In this document: positions 28,001 to 42,500 of the stretch, piece by piece
Position numbering within the stretch: the first letter of the stretch is position 1
Layout: every line of letters starts with the position of its first letter
Source of the DNA: Enoplosus armatus
Lineage: Eukaryota > Chordata > Actinopteri > Centrarchiformes > Enoplosidae
Reading direction: 5' to 3'
DNA length: 64,000 bases
NCBI RefSeq assembly: GCF_043641665.1
Contig: NC_092185.1
Span: 26,192,629 to 26,256,628 of the forward strand
The notes under the pieces: generated by a model
Database searches by the model: none
What the model was told of the DNA's origin: nothing
The model's input: only the letters and a program-made list of their open reading frames with translations
Made by a program: the position numbers and the translations under genes

Positions 28001-31000
28001 AGGAGCTCAGGGAAAACCTCAGAGAGGAAAAATCTCTGCGACTGCAGGAGCAGCTGAAGGTCTCAGAGTTAAAGGAGAAAACACTTCTTCTTGGAGAGTC
28101 ACACAAAAACACCCACCTGAAGGAGGAGCTCCATGATGGTGAAACTGAGGCTGGAAAAAGCTTGTTGATTGAGCACCAGCTGCTGACAGCTAAGAGCGAG
28201 GACGAGCACCGCGATCAGGTGGACCCACTCCAAGCTCTGCCCCAGCAGAAGACCAGTGAGAATGACGTCCTCCAGTCTGAAAACCAGTCCCTGAAACTCA
28301 AGATGAACACCCCCGATGAGTTCAATGTAGGCAAGCGGGACAGAAGCAGTCATCGCCAGGGGGAGCAGACGTTACCCAACCCTTGTGGGTGGTGGTCCCA
28401 GCTGGTCAAACAGGAGCAGCAGAGACGAGCATGCAAAACTCCGCCCATTTTCTACCTGGAAAACAACTCTTATAAGAAGATGGATGAAAATGTAACAGTA
28501 GGGTGGCTCAGCAATTAGCACTGCAGCCTCAGCCTTATCTGATGTTAAACTCAGGCAAAACTGAAGTTGTTGGCCCCTTGACCCCTTAAGCCACCTACTG
28601 CCTAGACGTTCCTGCTCAACATCTCTGTGTTCTCTCTCAACCCAACTGCCTACCCAGGGCCCGCCAAGTGCTTGCTCATGGTGGGAATTGTTGGGAAAAT
28701 AATGCTAAGAAAAAGTACAATGTCTCAAAAAAATAAAATAAAAATGGTGGAGAAAAGGTGGAAACTATTTTTTACTGGAGGTGTGCACGGTACTTTCACA
28801 CAGAAATGGGTCATAAAATGTCTATATTTAGTCACTGTATATTGGCTGTATCAAACAGGGCTTTGGGGTCTTGATCAGGTGTAGCTGGTAAAAAGATTAA
28901 TTCCACGAATGGTCCACATACGTTACGTGTTCAATGTTGCAGAACCGTAATAATATTAATATTTCCTTGAATTAAATAGGGCCTTCGCACCACTTGGGGC
29001 TAAAAACAAAATAACTGTCACAAATCATAAGGAACCCAAATGCAGAATAGCAGACAGAGATGAGGGTAGAGCAATCACAATGTCTTTACTAAGGAGTACT
29101 AGGAGTTGGGCCTTGGCATGTCTCCAGGTTCGGTGACATCTGCGTACAAAAGCCTGGGCAGAGGGAACCAATGTCTCCTCCTCTTGTGAAGGGAACAGTG
29201 GGGGTTGGTAACCAAAACAAACTTGGAATGGGGAGAGCCCTGTAGAGGTGACAGGCAGCGAGTTGTGTGCATACTCCACCCATGGAAGAAGTTGACTCCA
29301 GGAGGACAGATTGTGGCTGACCATACAGCGGAGAGCGGTTTCCAGGTGCTGATTGGCTCTCTCAGTCTGACCATTGGACTGCGGATGGTAGCCTGATGAC
29401 AGCTGAGCCGACGCACCTATGAGGGTACAGAAAGCGTTCCAAAAACGAGAGGTGAATTGAGGTCCCCTGTCAGAGACCACAGAGTTAGGCAGACCATGAA
29501 TTCTAAACACATGTTGCACAAGGAGTTGGGCAGTTTGCTTTGCTGTGGGCAATTTAGGCAGAGGAATGTAATGCACAGACATGATCTACAACCGTGAGGA
29601 CCACTGTGTTACCATCCGTGTCGGGGAGACCGGTGATAAAGTCCAGGGCCATGTGTGACCAGGGTCGGCGAGGGATAGGCAGTGGGTGTGGTAGTCCAGC
29701 TGGGGGCCGGTTGGAAGGCTTGCCCTGGGCACAATTGGGACAGGCCGCCACATACTCAAGTACATCCTTCTGCATGTGGGGCCACCAGAATCTCTGGCGG
29801 AGACTAGCCAATGTGCGCTGGACCCCAGGGTGACAGGCGAGTCTGGAAGCGTGAGCCCACTGAAGAACCTGGGAGCGGACAGACACCGGGACAAACAGCC
29901 TTCCACTAGGCTCATTACCTGGTGATGGATGTTGACGGAGGGCCTCTTGTACTTCTCGCTCAATAGAAAACAATGCAGTGGCAACAAAACATTGGCTGGG
30001 CAGGATAGTGTCAGGTTTGGCGGGTACTTCCTCTTTGACAAATTGGCGTGACAAGGCATCTGGCTTCCAATTTCTGGAACCTGGATGATAGGAAAGAGTG
30101 AAGTTGAAATGGGAGAAGAAGAGGGCCCACCTTGCCTGCCTGGAGTTGAGACATTTCTCAGTCTTAATATACTCTAGGTTTTTGTGGTCAGTCCAAACCA
30201 AAAAGGATCAGGTGTGATGAGAATGGGGGCCGAGGTAAAAGCTCTCTTCAGCTTGGTGAAGGCCTCCTCTGCCACAGTGGACCAGGAAAAGGGAACCTTG
30301 GGAAAGGTCAGGGCAGTTAGTGGGGCTGTAACAGAACTGTAGTTATGGATAAACCGCCGGTAAAACTTAGCAAACCCAAGGAACTTCTGAAGTTCCTTCC
30401 GGTTGGTCGGCTGGGGCCACTCCAGCACTGCCTTGACTTTGGCAGTATCCATCTCCAATCTCCCAGCAGACACTACAAACCCCAAAGAAGACACTGTTTC
30501 CTGGTGGAAGTCACACTTCTCAGCCTTTACATACTGCTGATTCTCCAATAGACATTGCAGGACCCGTCTCACATGCTGCACATGCTCCAGAGGGGAATAT
30601 CAGAATGTCGTCCAAGTAAACATAGGCAAATTTATTAATCATGTCCCTTAACACATCATTCACTAGACCTTGAAAAACAGCTGGGGCATTGCCAGGTACT
30701 CGTAGTGTCTGCTGGGGGTGTTAAAGGCCGTCTTCCACTCATCCCCCTCGCGAATGCGTACCAGGTGACGCACCAGACAACAGATCAATAGCACAGTCAT
30801 ACGGGTGGTGTGGAGAAAGGGTGGTGGCTCGTGATTTGCTGAACATGGCCTTAAGGTCCAGATATTCTTAAGGTACTGCCAACATGTCCGGAAACTCCTC
30901 CAGTGGTTCCATGGTACCACCTGGTGGCAGAGCTGAAGAAAGACACTGAGACAAACAGTAAGTCCCAAAATGGTTTTATTAACCCAGTCAATTTGGGGAT

Positions 31001-34000
31001 TGTGTTTGACCAGCCAGGGGTAGCCTAGTATTATGGGAACCTGTGGAGTGTCTATGAGATGCAACTGGATCTTTTCACAGTGGTTATTAGAAACCAGGAG
31101 AGTAACAGGCTCAGTTACATATTTTACCTTGGCTAGGGGCTGGCCATTGAGAGCGTTGGCTTGTATGGTCTGGGGTAACCTTCGGGTGAGAATGCCCAGT
31201 TATCTGACCAGTGCTGTGACAACCATGCTTTCCAGCAATACGGCCACCTCCAACCGCTGGTCGCTCCACTGTAGGGTGGCAGTTAGTAGAGAGCGTTGGA
31301 AAGGAGATTTGGAGAAGGGGAGGACACTCACCAGTAACTCCCGCCCTACTGGTGAGCGTTGTCTTTTAACGGACAGGAAGCAACATAGTGTCCTGGTTGA
31401 CCACAGTAAAGGCAGGAACCTGTGACGAGGCGTTGTCGCCGCTCTGCTGGAGACAGCCTGGTTCGGTCACAGCTTGCTCTGCTGTCTGCGATCTGCGGGG
31501 AGGCAGCTGAGGGCGCCTGGCTAATCTCTCTTTCTGCCTTTGTGATAATCTGGTGTCAATGCGAATGGCCAGGTCAATAAGTGAGTCTAGTGTGGTAGGT
31601 AATTCACAGGGAGCTAGCTCATCCTTTATGGCCTCCGAAAGTCCATTCATAAAAGCATTGAAATGAGCCTCAGCGTGGGGTTCAGGAGGAGCAGGAGGCT
31701 CCAGCAGAGTCCATGACAATAACAATTATCGGGGAAATTATGCCTTAATAGATACCAAAACATTTAACAATAATTGACACGCTTAAATGGTCCAATGGTC
31801 CCTACACAATTTTAACAATTTTATTTTGCTTGTGAAAGGAACAGGAAGATGAACACATCTGGGCATGCATAGATATAGGTGTGCCAGTTGTTGCCATGGT
31901 TGCTCGCATGACACTATCCTCACTATTTTTTTCACAAGAGCCACATTGGCAGAGCAAAGTCAAGGGGAGAGCCACTTTTACGACAATATACTAGATATAT
32001 ACAGGGTATATCTACATATAAATTGGTCGTCCCACAAAAAAAGAAACAACACAGCCAATACATTTTCAATTAAGACCATATTTACCTTAATACTGGGATG
32101 AGCGGAAGCTGGCATGCATGTCCTTGACTTTCCTCATGTTGTATTTATACACTGCTCGAAAAGATTAAAGGACCACTTTGAAAACACATAAGATCTCAAT
32201 GGGAAAAATCATGCTGGATATCTATACTGATATGGACTGTGTAATGTGTTAGGAATGAAAGGATGCCACATCGTTTGATGGAAATGAAAATTATCAACCT
32301 ACAGAGGGCTGAATTCAAAGACACCCCGAAAATCAAAGTGAAAAAATGATGTGGCAGGCTAGTCCATTTTGCTGAAATTCCATTGCAGCAACTCAAAATG
32401 GTACTCAGTACTGTGTATTGCCCCCACGTGCTTGAAAGCATGCCTGACAACGTCGGGGCATGCTCCTAATGTGACGACGGATGGTGTCCTGGGGTATCTT
32501 CTCCCAGATCTGGACCAGGGCATCACTGAGCTCCTGGACAGTCTGAGGTGCAACCTGGTGGCGTCGGATGGACCGAAACATAACGTCCCAGAGGTGTTGT
32601 ATAGGATTCAGGTCAGGCGAGCGTGGGGGCCAGTCAATGGTATCAATTCCTTCATCCTCCAGGAACTGCCTGCATACTCTCGCCACATGAGGCCGGGCAT
32701 TGTCGTGCACCAGGAGGAACCCAGGACCCACTGCACCAGCGTAGGGTCTGACAATGGGTCCAAGGATTTCATAATTTTGTAGTGCTCTGGCAGTGCTCAT
32801 CCTGTTCCTCCTTGCACGAAGGAGCAGATACCGGTCCTGCTGATGGGTTAAGGACCTTCTACGGCCCTGTCCAGCTCTCCTAGAGTAACTGCCTGTCTCC
32901 TGGAATCTCCTCCATGCTCTTGAGATTGTGCTGGGAGACACAGCAAACCTTCTGGCAATGGCACGTATTGATGTGCCATCCTGGAGGAGTTGGACTGCCT
33001 GTGCGACCTCTGTAGGGCCCAGGTTTCGCCTCATGCTACCAGTAGTGACACTGACCCTAGCCAAATGCAAATCTAGTGAAGTCAGTCAACAGTCAGAAAA
33101 GATGAGGAGGGAAAAAATGTCAGTGGCCTCCACCTGGAAAACCATTCCTGTTTAGGGGGTAGTCTCATTGTTGCCCCTCTAGTTCAATTCAATTCAATTC
33201 AATTTTATTTATATAGCGCCAAATCACAACAAAGTCATCTCATGACACTTTACAAAATAGAGCAGGTCTAGACCGACTCTTTATACTGTTATTACAGAGA
33301 CCCAACAGTTCCCACAGTTCTAGTGCACCTGTTGTTAATTTCATTAACACCAAAGCAGCTGAAACTGATTAACAACCCCCTCTGCTACTTAACTGACCAG
33401 ATCACTATCCCAGAAGTTTAATTAACTTGATGCTATACTCTGATTAAAAGGTGTTCCTTTCATTTTTTTGAGCAGTGTAGTTTGTTGTTGCAATCACAGT
33501 GAGGTGTTCAAGATGAGCATGGTCAGCCGGTTTCTCAGTTTCCTCCTAATGTTGACTCACAGGTGTTTGTGCTCATAAAGAAAGACATCACTTTCTGTAC
33601 AAGTGGTTTCAAAGTGAGAAAGTCTGCTTCAAAAACCAAACTCCAGAAGTGGCCAACTCTGAGTTCAACTTGGAGAATGTCATTTGTTTGCAGTTCAATC
33701 ATGTCACTTTCCAAAGCGGCACGATTATCAGGGCCGAGCTGTGTGATGGTTGGAGTAAGAGAGGATACATCCACATGGCGGATAACTTTCATTGAATTTT
33801 GGAAAGCACTGTTTTGAAAATGGCGCTCCAAGTTGCTTCGTTTGAAACAGGCGCGGGTTTGTTTGCGTATTAAGCACAGAGGGTTCATGCCATGAAGAAC
33901 AAATAAGAATTCGTCTGTCCATTTCTCTTGAAATTTCCTGTGCTCATCTTCGTTTTTTTTACTCTGAACACCTGCCGTTTGCCTGCTCTTTAATGTCACT

Positions 34001-35934
34001 ATTCCTTACAACGCTGTCTGTCTTTTTTTTATTAGAAATCGATCCATTTTGTGCCCTGTGCATGTCACGCTGGCTAGCTGACCTATCATGACCTGCAAGC
34101 GTGCACTGCGGTCAAGTGAGCCGGTGTCGTGTAAACAATGCTGTAAGCGTGCTGCGTTGCCAGGTTTGACAGTCACCCCCCTTTTGGAAACAACATTAAT
34201 TGAGGTGAAAGGAGAAATATATATAATGCGGATGTTTGCGTGTTTGTAGTGTATTGTTCATTGTATATTTATGTAGCACATTTTTAAAAATGTATTGGCT
34301 GTGTTGTATTGTTATAAGCTACCGTGCAAGCTTGACGAGCCGCGCAGTGAGTAACCCTGCTCTATGTAGTATACATGGGGTGTACAGTATAGCAAGAGTT
34401 TTGCAATATTGTCCAAATCATGCAATCAGAATGTTGAAACTGAATCAAACTTTTGTGTTTAATTGTTTCAAATCGCCCTGTATTTGCTGTATTCTACAGA
34501 TGTAAAACATAGACTGTGACCCAACTTACTTTTTTTCCCCCTTCCATTGGTTTTCCTTGAAGCAACACTGAAGATCAGTGATTTGGCTCAGGTTGGCTCT
34601 ACCTTTGATAGCTGCCTGGCAAATGGTGCATAGCTGAATGGATCAATTAGATAAAAGATTGAAATGAAAGTTTTGTGTCACGTTGGCCCTCTTGGGTGTC
34701 TCTGTGCTGGCCCCGATGCTTAATCCCCCGGTGAGGGCCGTGAAAGACGATTTGAGGCGCCTTTGTGAAACGGTGGAGCCTCTCTTTAAAACACTGGCAG
34801 TGGTAATAATGGTGCAGGCAGCCAAGGGCCGGCAAGCACGCACGTATTAAGCTCCAACTCCCTGACAGGCAGCAGGCAAACTAAGTTGTCTGTGCACTGG
34901 TTTGACCAACCAACTGGAGATGCTCGATGAATAAATGAAGCTGATGGCAGTCCTATACCATTGGTATATGGTGTGATTGTATATGACATAGTAATACATA
35001 TAGTTTATGGTTTATATATGGTGTGTGTGTATTATTTTCAGACACGTCAGAGTAGAATGCGTGCATTCCAAGGTTGAACTGGGAGTTTTTCCTGGTCCTG
35101 AACCAGAGACTATTAATACACTCATTCAACAGTTTTTCCTTGCCACTGTCAACAGAGGTCTTTCTCATGGTGGGAACTGTTGGGTCTCTGTAATAATATT
35201 ATAAAGAGTGCGGTCTCTATGTACATAAAATAATCCACTTAAACCTGTTCGGTTATAGAAATGCACCACTCCTATTGTCAGGTAGTCTCCATGTCATACA
35301 CTATCTTATGATAACCGTCTTCCCGTGCTTTATACCTTACTTATAGTACTAGTAGTACTAGTAGTAGTAGTAGTATAGTGTGCAATATGACCCACATATA
35401 ACATTACTGCAGCACTGACATAGAAGGTATCCTGACAAGGTGTTAACTGCCAAACGCCACAAATATCAGCGGGGTCAAAGTCAAAGGTTTTTTACAAAGG
35501 AGAGTTTTACAGGGGGTGTGTTGCTGCTGGGGCCAGCATCTTGCAACATAATTATCACAGAACTGAATCAACGCCTCTCTGACACGTTGTCAATAAAAAT
35601 GCATAAGTAAAAGCTTCACGGATACAGTATTAATTGCAGGGGTTTGCCTTACAGATAGTATCCATCCTGTCTCAAATACCGTATTCACCAACCTGAAAGT
35701 CAAGAGGCCTTTTCAGAGTTTTGTCCATGTCAAGTCAAGTCCATTTTATTTATATGGCCCAATATCACAAATCGCTATTGGCCTCAAGGGGCTGCACAGT
35801 CTGTAAATGATCATGACATTGACGACTGACTGAAACTGCTTCGACGTGATTCCATAAACCCTGATTGAGCTCCTCAGGTTAGAGGAAATAACACAAACAC
35901 CTGTCGTTGCTCAGAGTTTCCACAGTGTCCTGCC

Positions 35935-35985
<51 letters not shown>

Positions 35986-36497
35986 CTGCTTCTTCCATCC
36001 CGTTTCCCCCCTCTCTCTCTCTCTCTGGTTCTCTGCTGTACTTTTTGTTCTTCCATCCCTGTTACCACAAAGTGACAGTCACTGCATGTCTCATTTCCTC
36101 TGGGAGCTCAGCCTTTGGCCCACATCTGTGTGTGTTGTGGCTGATCTTATGTGTCCCATTAGCATGGTAATAATGTGGTCTGATGTAAGCACTGTTGTGG
36201 TGAGCGAGCAGTAGCAGCCCCTAGCTGTGTGTGTGTGTTTGTTTCTGCTGTGTCACATGTGGAGGAGACACCCATTAGATGGTCAAGTCAACTTATTTTC
36301 TATACAAGCTACTTGGAATGGCCCGTTATTACTAACAACAAAACTATGAATTCATTCAAACGAGCTTCATTGGCATGACAGATCAGGAAGTCTATGTTGC
36401 CAAAGCAATACAGAAAATGATTAACATTGATTGGTTGGACATATGACTATCAATAAGCAGCACTGACTCAGAAAACTCAGGATATATTTATATATAC

Positions 36498-36538
<41 letters not shown>

Positions 36539-39500
36539 CTGACTACGTGTAATCACCTAAGTAACCACACTATTACTTTTCGCAGTAGTGGCATCATTGA
36601 GCGTGTATAAACGAACCCAAAAAATATAATATAACTGAACGAAAAGATTGAATCCCTCAATAAATACAAGGCAATAGACGACCAAATTGTATTGTGCTAC
36701 TTGTAATACCAGGATCATGCTCGCGCTTCTGGTTATCAAATCAGAGAGGCCTTGACACTAACTCAGGTGAACCAACCAGCCTGTTGCTACATGCGCTGGC
36801 GGTGGATTGCCAGAGCCGGTACGTCATTTCAAGCTCCCTCTACGACCCCCTCCATGAGAGACCACAGGGGACAGACACATGATTCTGAACTCATGGAGAG
36901 AGACCGCCGCCACATTTCACAGATAAAAACAGATACATTCCCCCCCTCAGCAGCAACAAGCTCTAGCGCAGAGTGCAGGCATGTTGCTTTATGACGATCT
37001 TCCACTCGTTTTTTTATTCTACGCCCCCCTGGCGTTTCGGAGAATACTGCAACGGATCGCCCGTTAAGCGTAAACGCCTCCGTGCGATCTCAAAGCTCAC
37101 ACGACATCTAAAGAGGCCTGCTCGCAAGAGCATAAACAAGGCTGAACACTGATCAATACTGTACACTGCGCTACTAGCTTGATGCTTACAAGTAGCAGAG
37201 GTAGTATTTGTGCTACTGCTACATTCAGTTGCATGCTTGCAATCTTTCCATACTCCATACTGTTGACAGTTGACTGCTATTTATATGTCGAGGGGGTAGG
37301 GGTCGTGTATGGGGGTGGGGTTAAATGTGACATAGTCTTGTAATTCAGTGGGTGCCGTGTCCCAGGGAACATCCTAGATTTTTCACACATTTTTTTGGGG
37401 ATCAAGCACAGCCACAGCCAAAAGCAACTTTGACTCAGTGGCGTGGCTGCGACCAACCAGGTTTCTTCTTGGATGACTTGAGCGTGTATCATCTGTCTGC
37501 ATTAGTCTCAGGTTGCACATTCCTGAGAAATGCTCCCATTATGAAACACCCACGCACTTGAGTAAACACTCCCAGGGTGTCTTTGCGCTCTCTATTTGCT
37601 TATGTTGGAAACAGATAGCACTGCGAGTGTTTATGGACGTGTGTCACTAATGTGTGTGTTCTGACCACAGACCAGGGTAGTTAAGAATTAGGGTCAGGTA
37701 CTTAATATGTTACCAGTCGAGGCCCGAAATATTTATTCCTGTTTTATTAATCAAAGTGTTTGTGAGCATATATGTGGAATAGTAAAACTCTTTAAAGACC
37801 TGTTTGATGTTTTCATCTGCCCCGTCGACAAAATACCAAATAGGAGTTTGTCAAATGGAATATGGAATACATTTCAATTAATGGTCACACTACAGTGCTC
37901 TCAGTGTGAGTCACTAGATGTAATACACCTGCTGTGTGTGTAATAGAACCTGCAAACTTACAGAGCTGAGTCACATCAAACTGCCTTCACTTCTAATTCT
38001 TCATGGAAGGAGCAGCGTCACAGCAAATACACAGGGATGGAAAGAATACTACAATATTTCATTCAAGCAAAAGTAATGTAACTTTAAAGAACTAAATAGC
38101 TATTAACCATGTCTTGTTTGATTATAAAGCAGCTCTGGGTGCTGTATAAATACTGTGAAAGGATCAAAACGCTCAGTCCACAGAGAAACGCACACAGCCC
38201 ATATTCAGACACTGTGCCTTTAAACGAGCCGTCGGGACTTCCGTAAGGTTGTGATGTCACAGCTATACAGTTGCCGCACTCAGCCACGCCCCCCAGCACC
38301 ACCCGCCAAGTACGGGGACGCTCATCCACCCGCTCAGTCTGTCTTAAGTTATTGGAGCGCTCTGCTCAGGAACTACTACTAAACGGCTTGTTTCAGACAG
38401 AGGGGGGGAACTGAGGGGCTGCAGAAAGGGCCAGGACAAGATACATGAGGACTTTTATGAACTGTGAATCATGCAAAGCTTCTCTAGTGGCGTCCCAGAA
38501 TACAAATATAGAGCTGAAATGAGCAGAATATGGGACCTTTAAGGAACACCCTCAGGCTATAAAGTGAAGTGCGTTAACACCATCACGCCACAGAGCCCTC
38601 ATGTCCAAAACCAACGACAAATTCCTTCTCTTTAGGTGGACATTTGCGGCCTGTGCATGCAACTGATTTATCAATTATAAATGAACAACCACCGTCATCA
38701 GTGTAGCCTCACTACAATTAACCAGAAAGGAGGACAAAGCTCAGGCAATTAGCGTACCTGTAAAATGAACATGTGTCCGTGAGTCTTGTGCTCCATGAAG
38801 TCCTCCACAATCTGCTCTAGCTTCAACTTCTCTGCTCCTGTATTTTCAACGCATGGCATAACCTCTCTGTCCCACTGACATTTTGACCCGAATGAGCAAG
38901 TCTCACACAGCTCCATAAGCATTATGTTTTATCGCGGTACGGTCTTTATATCATTTACATCATTTGTTTAGTTAAAAAATGCAAAGCATTCTCTGGTCGC
39001 AGCTTCTCTCGTGTGAGGGTTTGCTGCTCTTATCTGTTTTATATCATTGTGAATTGCATATCTTTGGATATCTTGGACAAAGCCTCACTTTGGGCTCAGG
39101 GAAATTATCTATTTTACAGACTTGAGTGAATCAGTGAATCCGAAAAGTAGTCGACAGATGAGTGAGTAATGAAAACAATCTCTGCAATAATTCTCTGTAA
39201 GCCTCCAAGAGCTTGAAATGATGGAGTCAGGTGATCCTGTGCTTTTAGAATGGACATAATAGTGAATGGGTTGAAGCATTGGAGTATGGACACACAGTAA
39301 GCAGTGGATCCCTGGTTGTTTTTTTTTGTTTATCAAAGAATATTGTGTGTGTGTGTGTGTGTGTGTGAGCGTATGTGAACTGTCCCGCGACGGTCTGACT
39401 TCTTCCTGCGTGTCCAATGAGACCTTTTGTTCATTTTCTGTTTGCTCTCTTTCGGTCTTTTTGTCCTTTTTCTTTTTCTTTTTTTTCTCCCCCCGTGTCC

Positions 39501-42500
39501 ATCAAGAAATGAGACGTTCTCACACCCAAAATGGGAAAAAAAAAAAAAAAGACTCACTCCCAGTGCATAATTCTTCCTGAAAAGGCTAGTGGAGAGAGAA
39601 AGAGCGAGGAGGAGAGGGCGGAGAGAAAAGGAGTCTCTCTGCCATCTTTTCACTGGGATGGCCATGTCTAATTGTGTCACAGTCATAAATGAATGGTTTT
39701 TTTTGTGGAGGTCAGGGACCTCCCTTGGATCAGAGGCCCATCAAAGTGTGTTTTTTTTTCTGTTTGCTCCCCCCCCCCCCCCCCCCCCCCCCACCCTCTG
39801 AGGGGAGATTTCACTAAACAGATAGCTGGATACACTGCTGCTCATCACAGCAATAACACTTCATTCTTATCCTGTGTGTGTGTGTGTGTGTATGTGTGTG
39901 TGTGTGTGTGTGTGGACAGAGGAGTCTGTGTCTGTTGGTATCCGTGCGTTACTGTGACTTTCTCTCCTTTTTGTGTTTCTCTAGTTCCCTGCTCTCCTCT
40001 CGTTTTGGTGAACTCACTCATTCCCTTTCTTCCTTCTCTCTTCCTTCCTTTCTTCTTAAGTATTACCGCGACAGCGCACAGGGTGTAGACAAACTGTGCA
40101 AGCACCTCTAAGACAACATCGGAACTGTTTTCTTATTTGGACAAAGGTCTGTAATGAGGGCTGGGCTATTAATACTTTGAATTAAAGTGTAATTAACAAA
40201 CTAAGTTATATCATGATACACAGTATATTTTGATATCGAAATAATACCCTAAGAAGATTTTAATATTGATTTCATCCCAATCTGTAACATGTAAGATTAT
40301 CCCATATAAAGTATATCTTGTTGATTTGATTGGAGTCCAGGGGAGGTGTTAGAATACCGCTACGCAGGTGCCACAGATGTAATTCTAGTTCATCGCTGCA
40401 GGGACTCAGTGTTTAATTCTCTGCAGGTGTACCGTTGGCTTGGTTATACGTTCCAACCATAGGCTGCATATAAAGATGGCCGTTTCCACTTCCTGAAGCC
40501 AAACTCTCCTGGATATGGCCACTGGTGACGTAATTTGGAGCCCGAGTCTGCGCGCGCGGGGGGGGTCGATCGAGGTCCCGCCCATACACCTGCCCAACCC
40601 AATCGCGAACACACCACAGTCAATCTCAGCTGTCAATCATGACGTTTCATCATGTTTTTATGGCATCAAATAACTAATTAAAACCAAACTTACCAGAAAA
40701 ATGAACACTTGAACAAACATCAGTGTGATAAGAGCTACCTAAAATGACAGAAACCATCTTTGGGAAAAATGTATTTGACGTGTACTTTGATTTTTTTAGT
40801 TTGGCCCATATCCCATCCGCTAACAGGGGGGGCGGGGTTATGACTTCTGCTGCAGCCAGCCACCAGGGGGCAATCGAGACGTTTTGGCTTCACTTTCAGG
40901 GAGCTGTCATGTCTTCCATCTTTATATACAGTCTATGGTTCCAAAGAGCACCACTGTCTGTGTTCGCAGGTGGGAAGCCAGTGAGGCATGGGGGTGGAGA
41001 CTGGGGGTAAGAGTGGAATTCCTGCTTAAAGCTCATCACTGGCCGGACTGCAGTGCAGAGGAAATTGAACATTCCAAATTGGGAGAAAACAGGAGAGTGG
41101 TCAGAGTGTTAGTGGGCGTTCAGACTGAGAGCAGCCTTGCGTTTCAAATAACACAAGTGGCTGGTTGGGGGGGAGCCGTGTTGTTTAAGGTTCCGTGAGA
41201 CATGAAGTACAATCCAGGGAGTCCAGTTTGAGTAACAGATCCATGAGTTTGAAGGCTTATCAGAAGGACACAGACCATATGAAGTCACACCTGCAATGTT
41301 TTTTAGGGCTGTCCTTATATTGGGTTGAAATAAATGGGTCAAATATGAGACGCCTTTGATATACACTAGGCCCACCCAGCTGTTGTATCATGTACTCTTG
41401 TAACCTCTTACACATCCATAACATCCCCATAGTACTCACGAAGGTTGTCTGGAAACAGGGACCACAGTGGAAGATTAAGAAATTTTGGAAACTTTAATGG
41501 AACAGCAATTTGGAAAACATGTTGACAGCCCCTGCCATACTCGTCAGCACCTCACAGGCTACAGCAATGTGGTAACGCATCATCGCCATCAGTCATACTC
41601 CGGCGATCGTTCTAGCGTGAGTGAACATTTCCGACATGTAGATGGCTGAAAAGTAGAAGCCGTTTTTGTGTCTCTGTTTTTCGCGGTAGCTAGCTAGATG
41701 ACGTCCCCTTTCTCAATCCTGTCAACAAAACTCGATTAGACGAAGCTGTCGGTGAGCCTAACACGCGACCTATTTGAATTACTGAACAAATTGGAGCTTT
41801 GGAAACTTTGAAAACAGTAGAATAACACTGTTCATGTCACAACATAATCGGCTGGAAATGTGTACTGGCATGCATTCGATTGGCAAACGCAGTGCATTGC
41901 TGGATGATGTTGCATTGTGTTGCGGCGTTAAGCCTTGTTTATGCTCGCGCAAGCTTTGAGATCACACGGAGGAGGTTTATGTTTAACGGGCGATCTGTTG
42001 CAGTATTCTCCAAAACGCCGGGGGGGGGGGGTAAAATACAAAACGAGTGGAAGATCGTCATAAAGCAACAAGGCTGCACCAGAGCTTGTTGTTGCTGAGG
42101 AGGAATGTATCTGTTTTTATCTATAAAATGTGGTGGCGGTCTCTCTCCATGAGTTCAGAATCATGTGGCTGTCCCCTGTGGTCTCTCATGGAAGGGGTCG
42201 TAGAGGTGCTTGAAATGCCGTACTGGCTCGGCCAGTCTGGTTTCACAGACGTCCATGTTGAAATGTCGCGTCGCCTAGTTATAAAAATTCAGAGGTGCGC
42301 GACCACGCGGCGCAACAGCTTGCGGAGCCTTCGGCGTGGCGCTGATGACGTCATTTTGGGGCACACGGACCCTCGCTCCAGAGACACTACGACGACCATA
42401 AGTCAGTCTGAACATGGCCTTATACCCTCCAGTGCTCATACTCATACTCATACTGCATGACCCAGACAGCGGTAAGAAAAAAATAGATGTTTCACCACGT

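Larger units (their letters stand above)
32150..33477 (-). mobile_element. Tc1-like transposon, internally deleted, with nested repeat
   Basis: Ends cactgctcgaaaagattaaa and its counterpart ...tttttttgagcagtg sit between TA dinucleotides (32148-32149 and 33478-33479), the Tc1/mariner signature. The transposase lies between on the - strand. A SINE-like repeat has inserted at about 33181-33310, inside the element. Confidence 0.9.

Noticed and set aside
26659..28518. Coiled-coil ORF as an extra exon of lrp5
   Set aside because: LRP5 has no coiled coil, the frame has its own ATG and stop, and exons 7 and 8 already join in frame.
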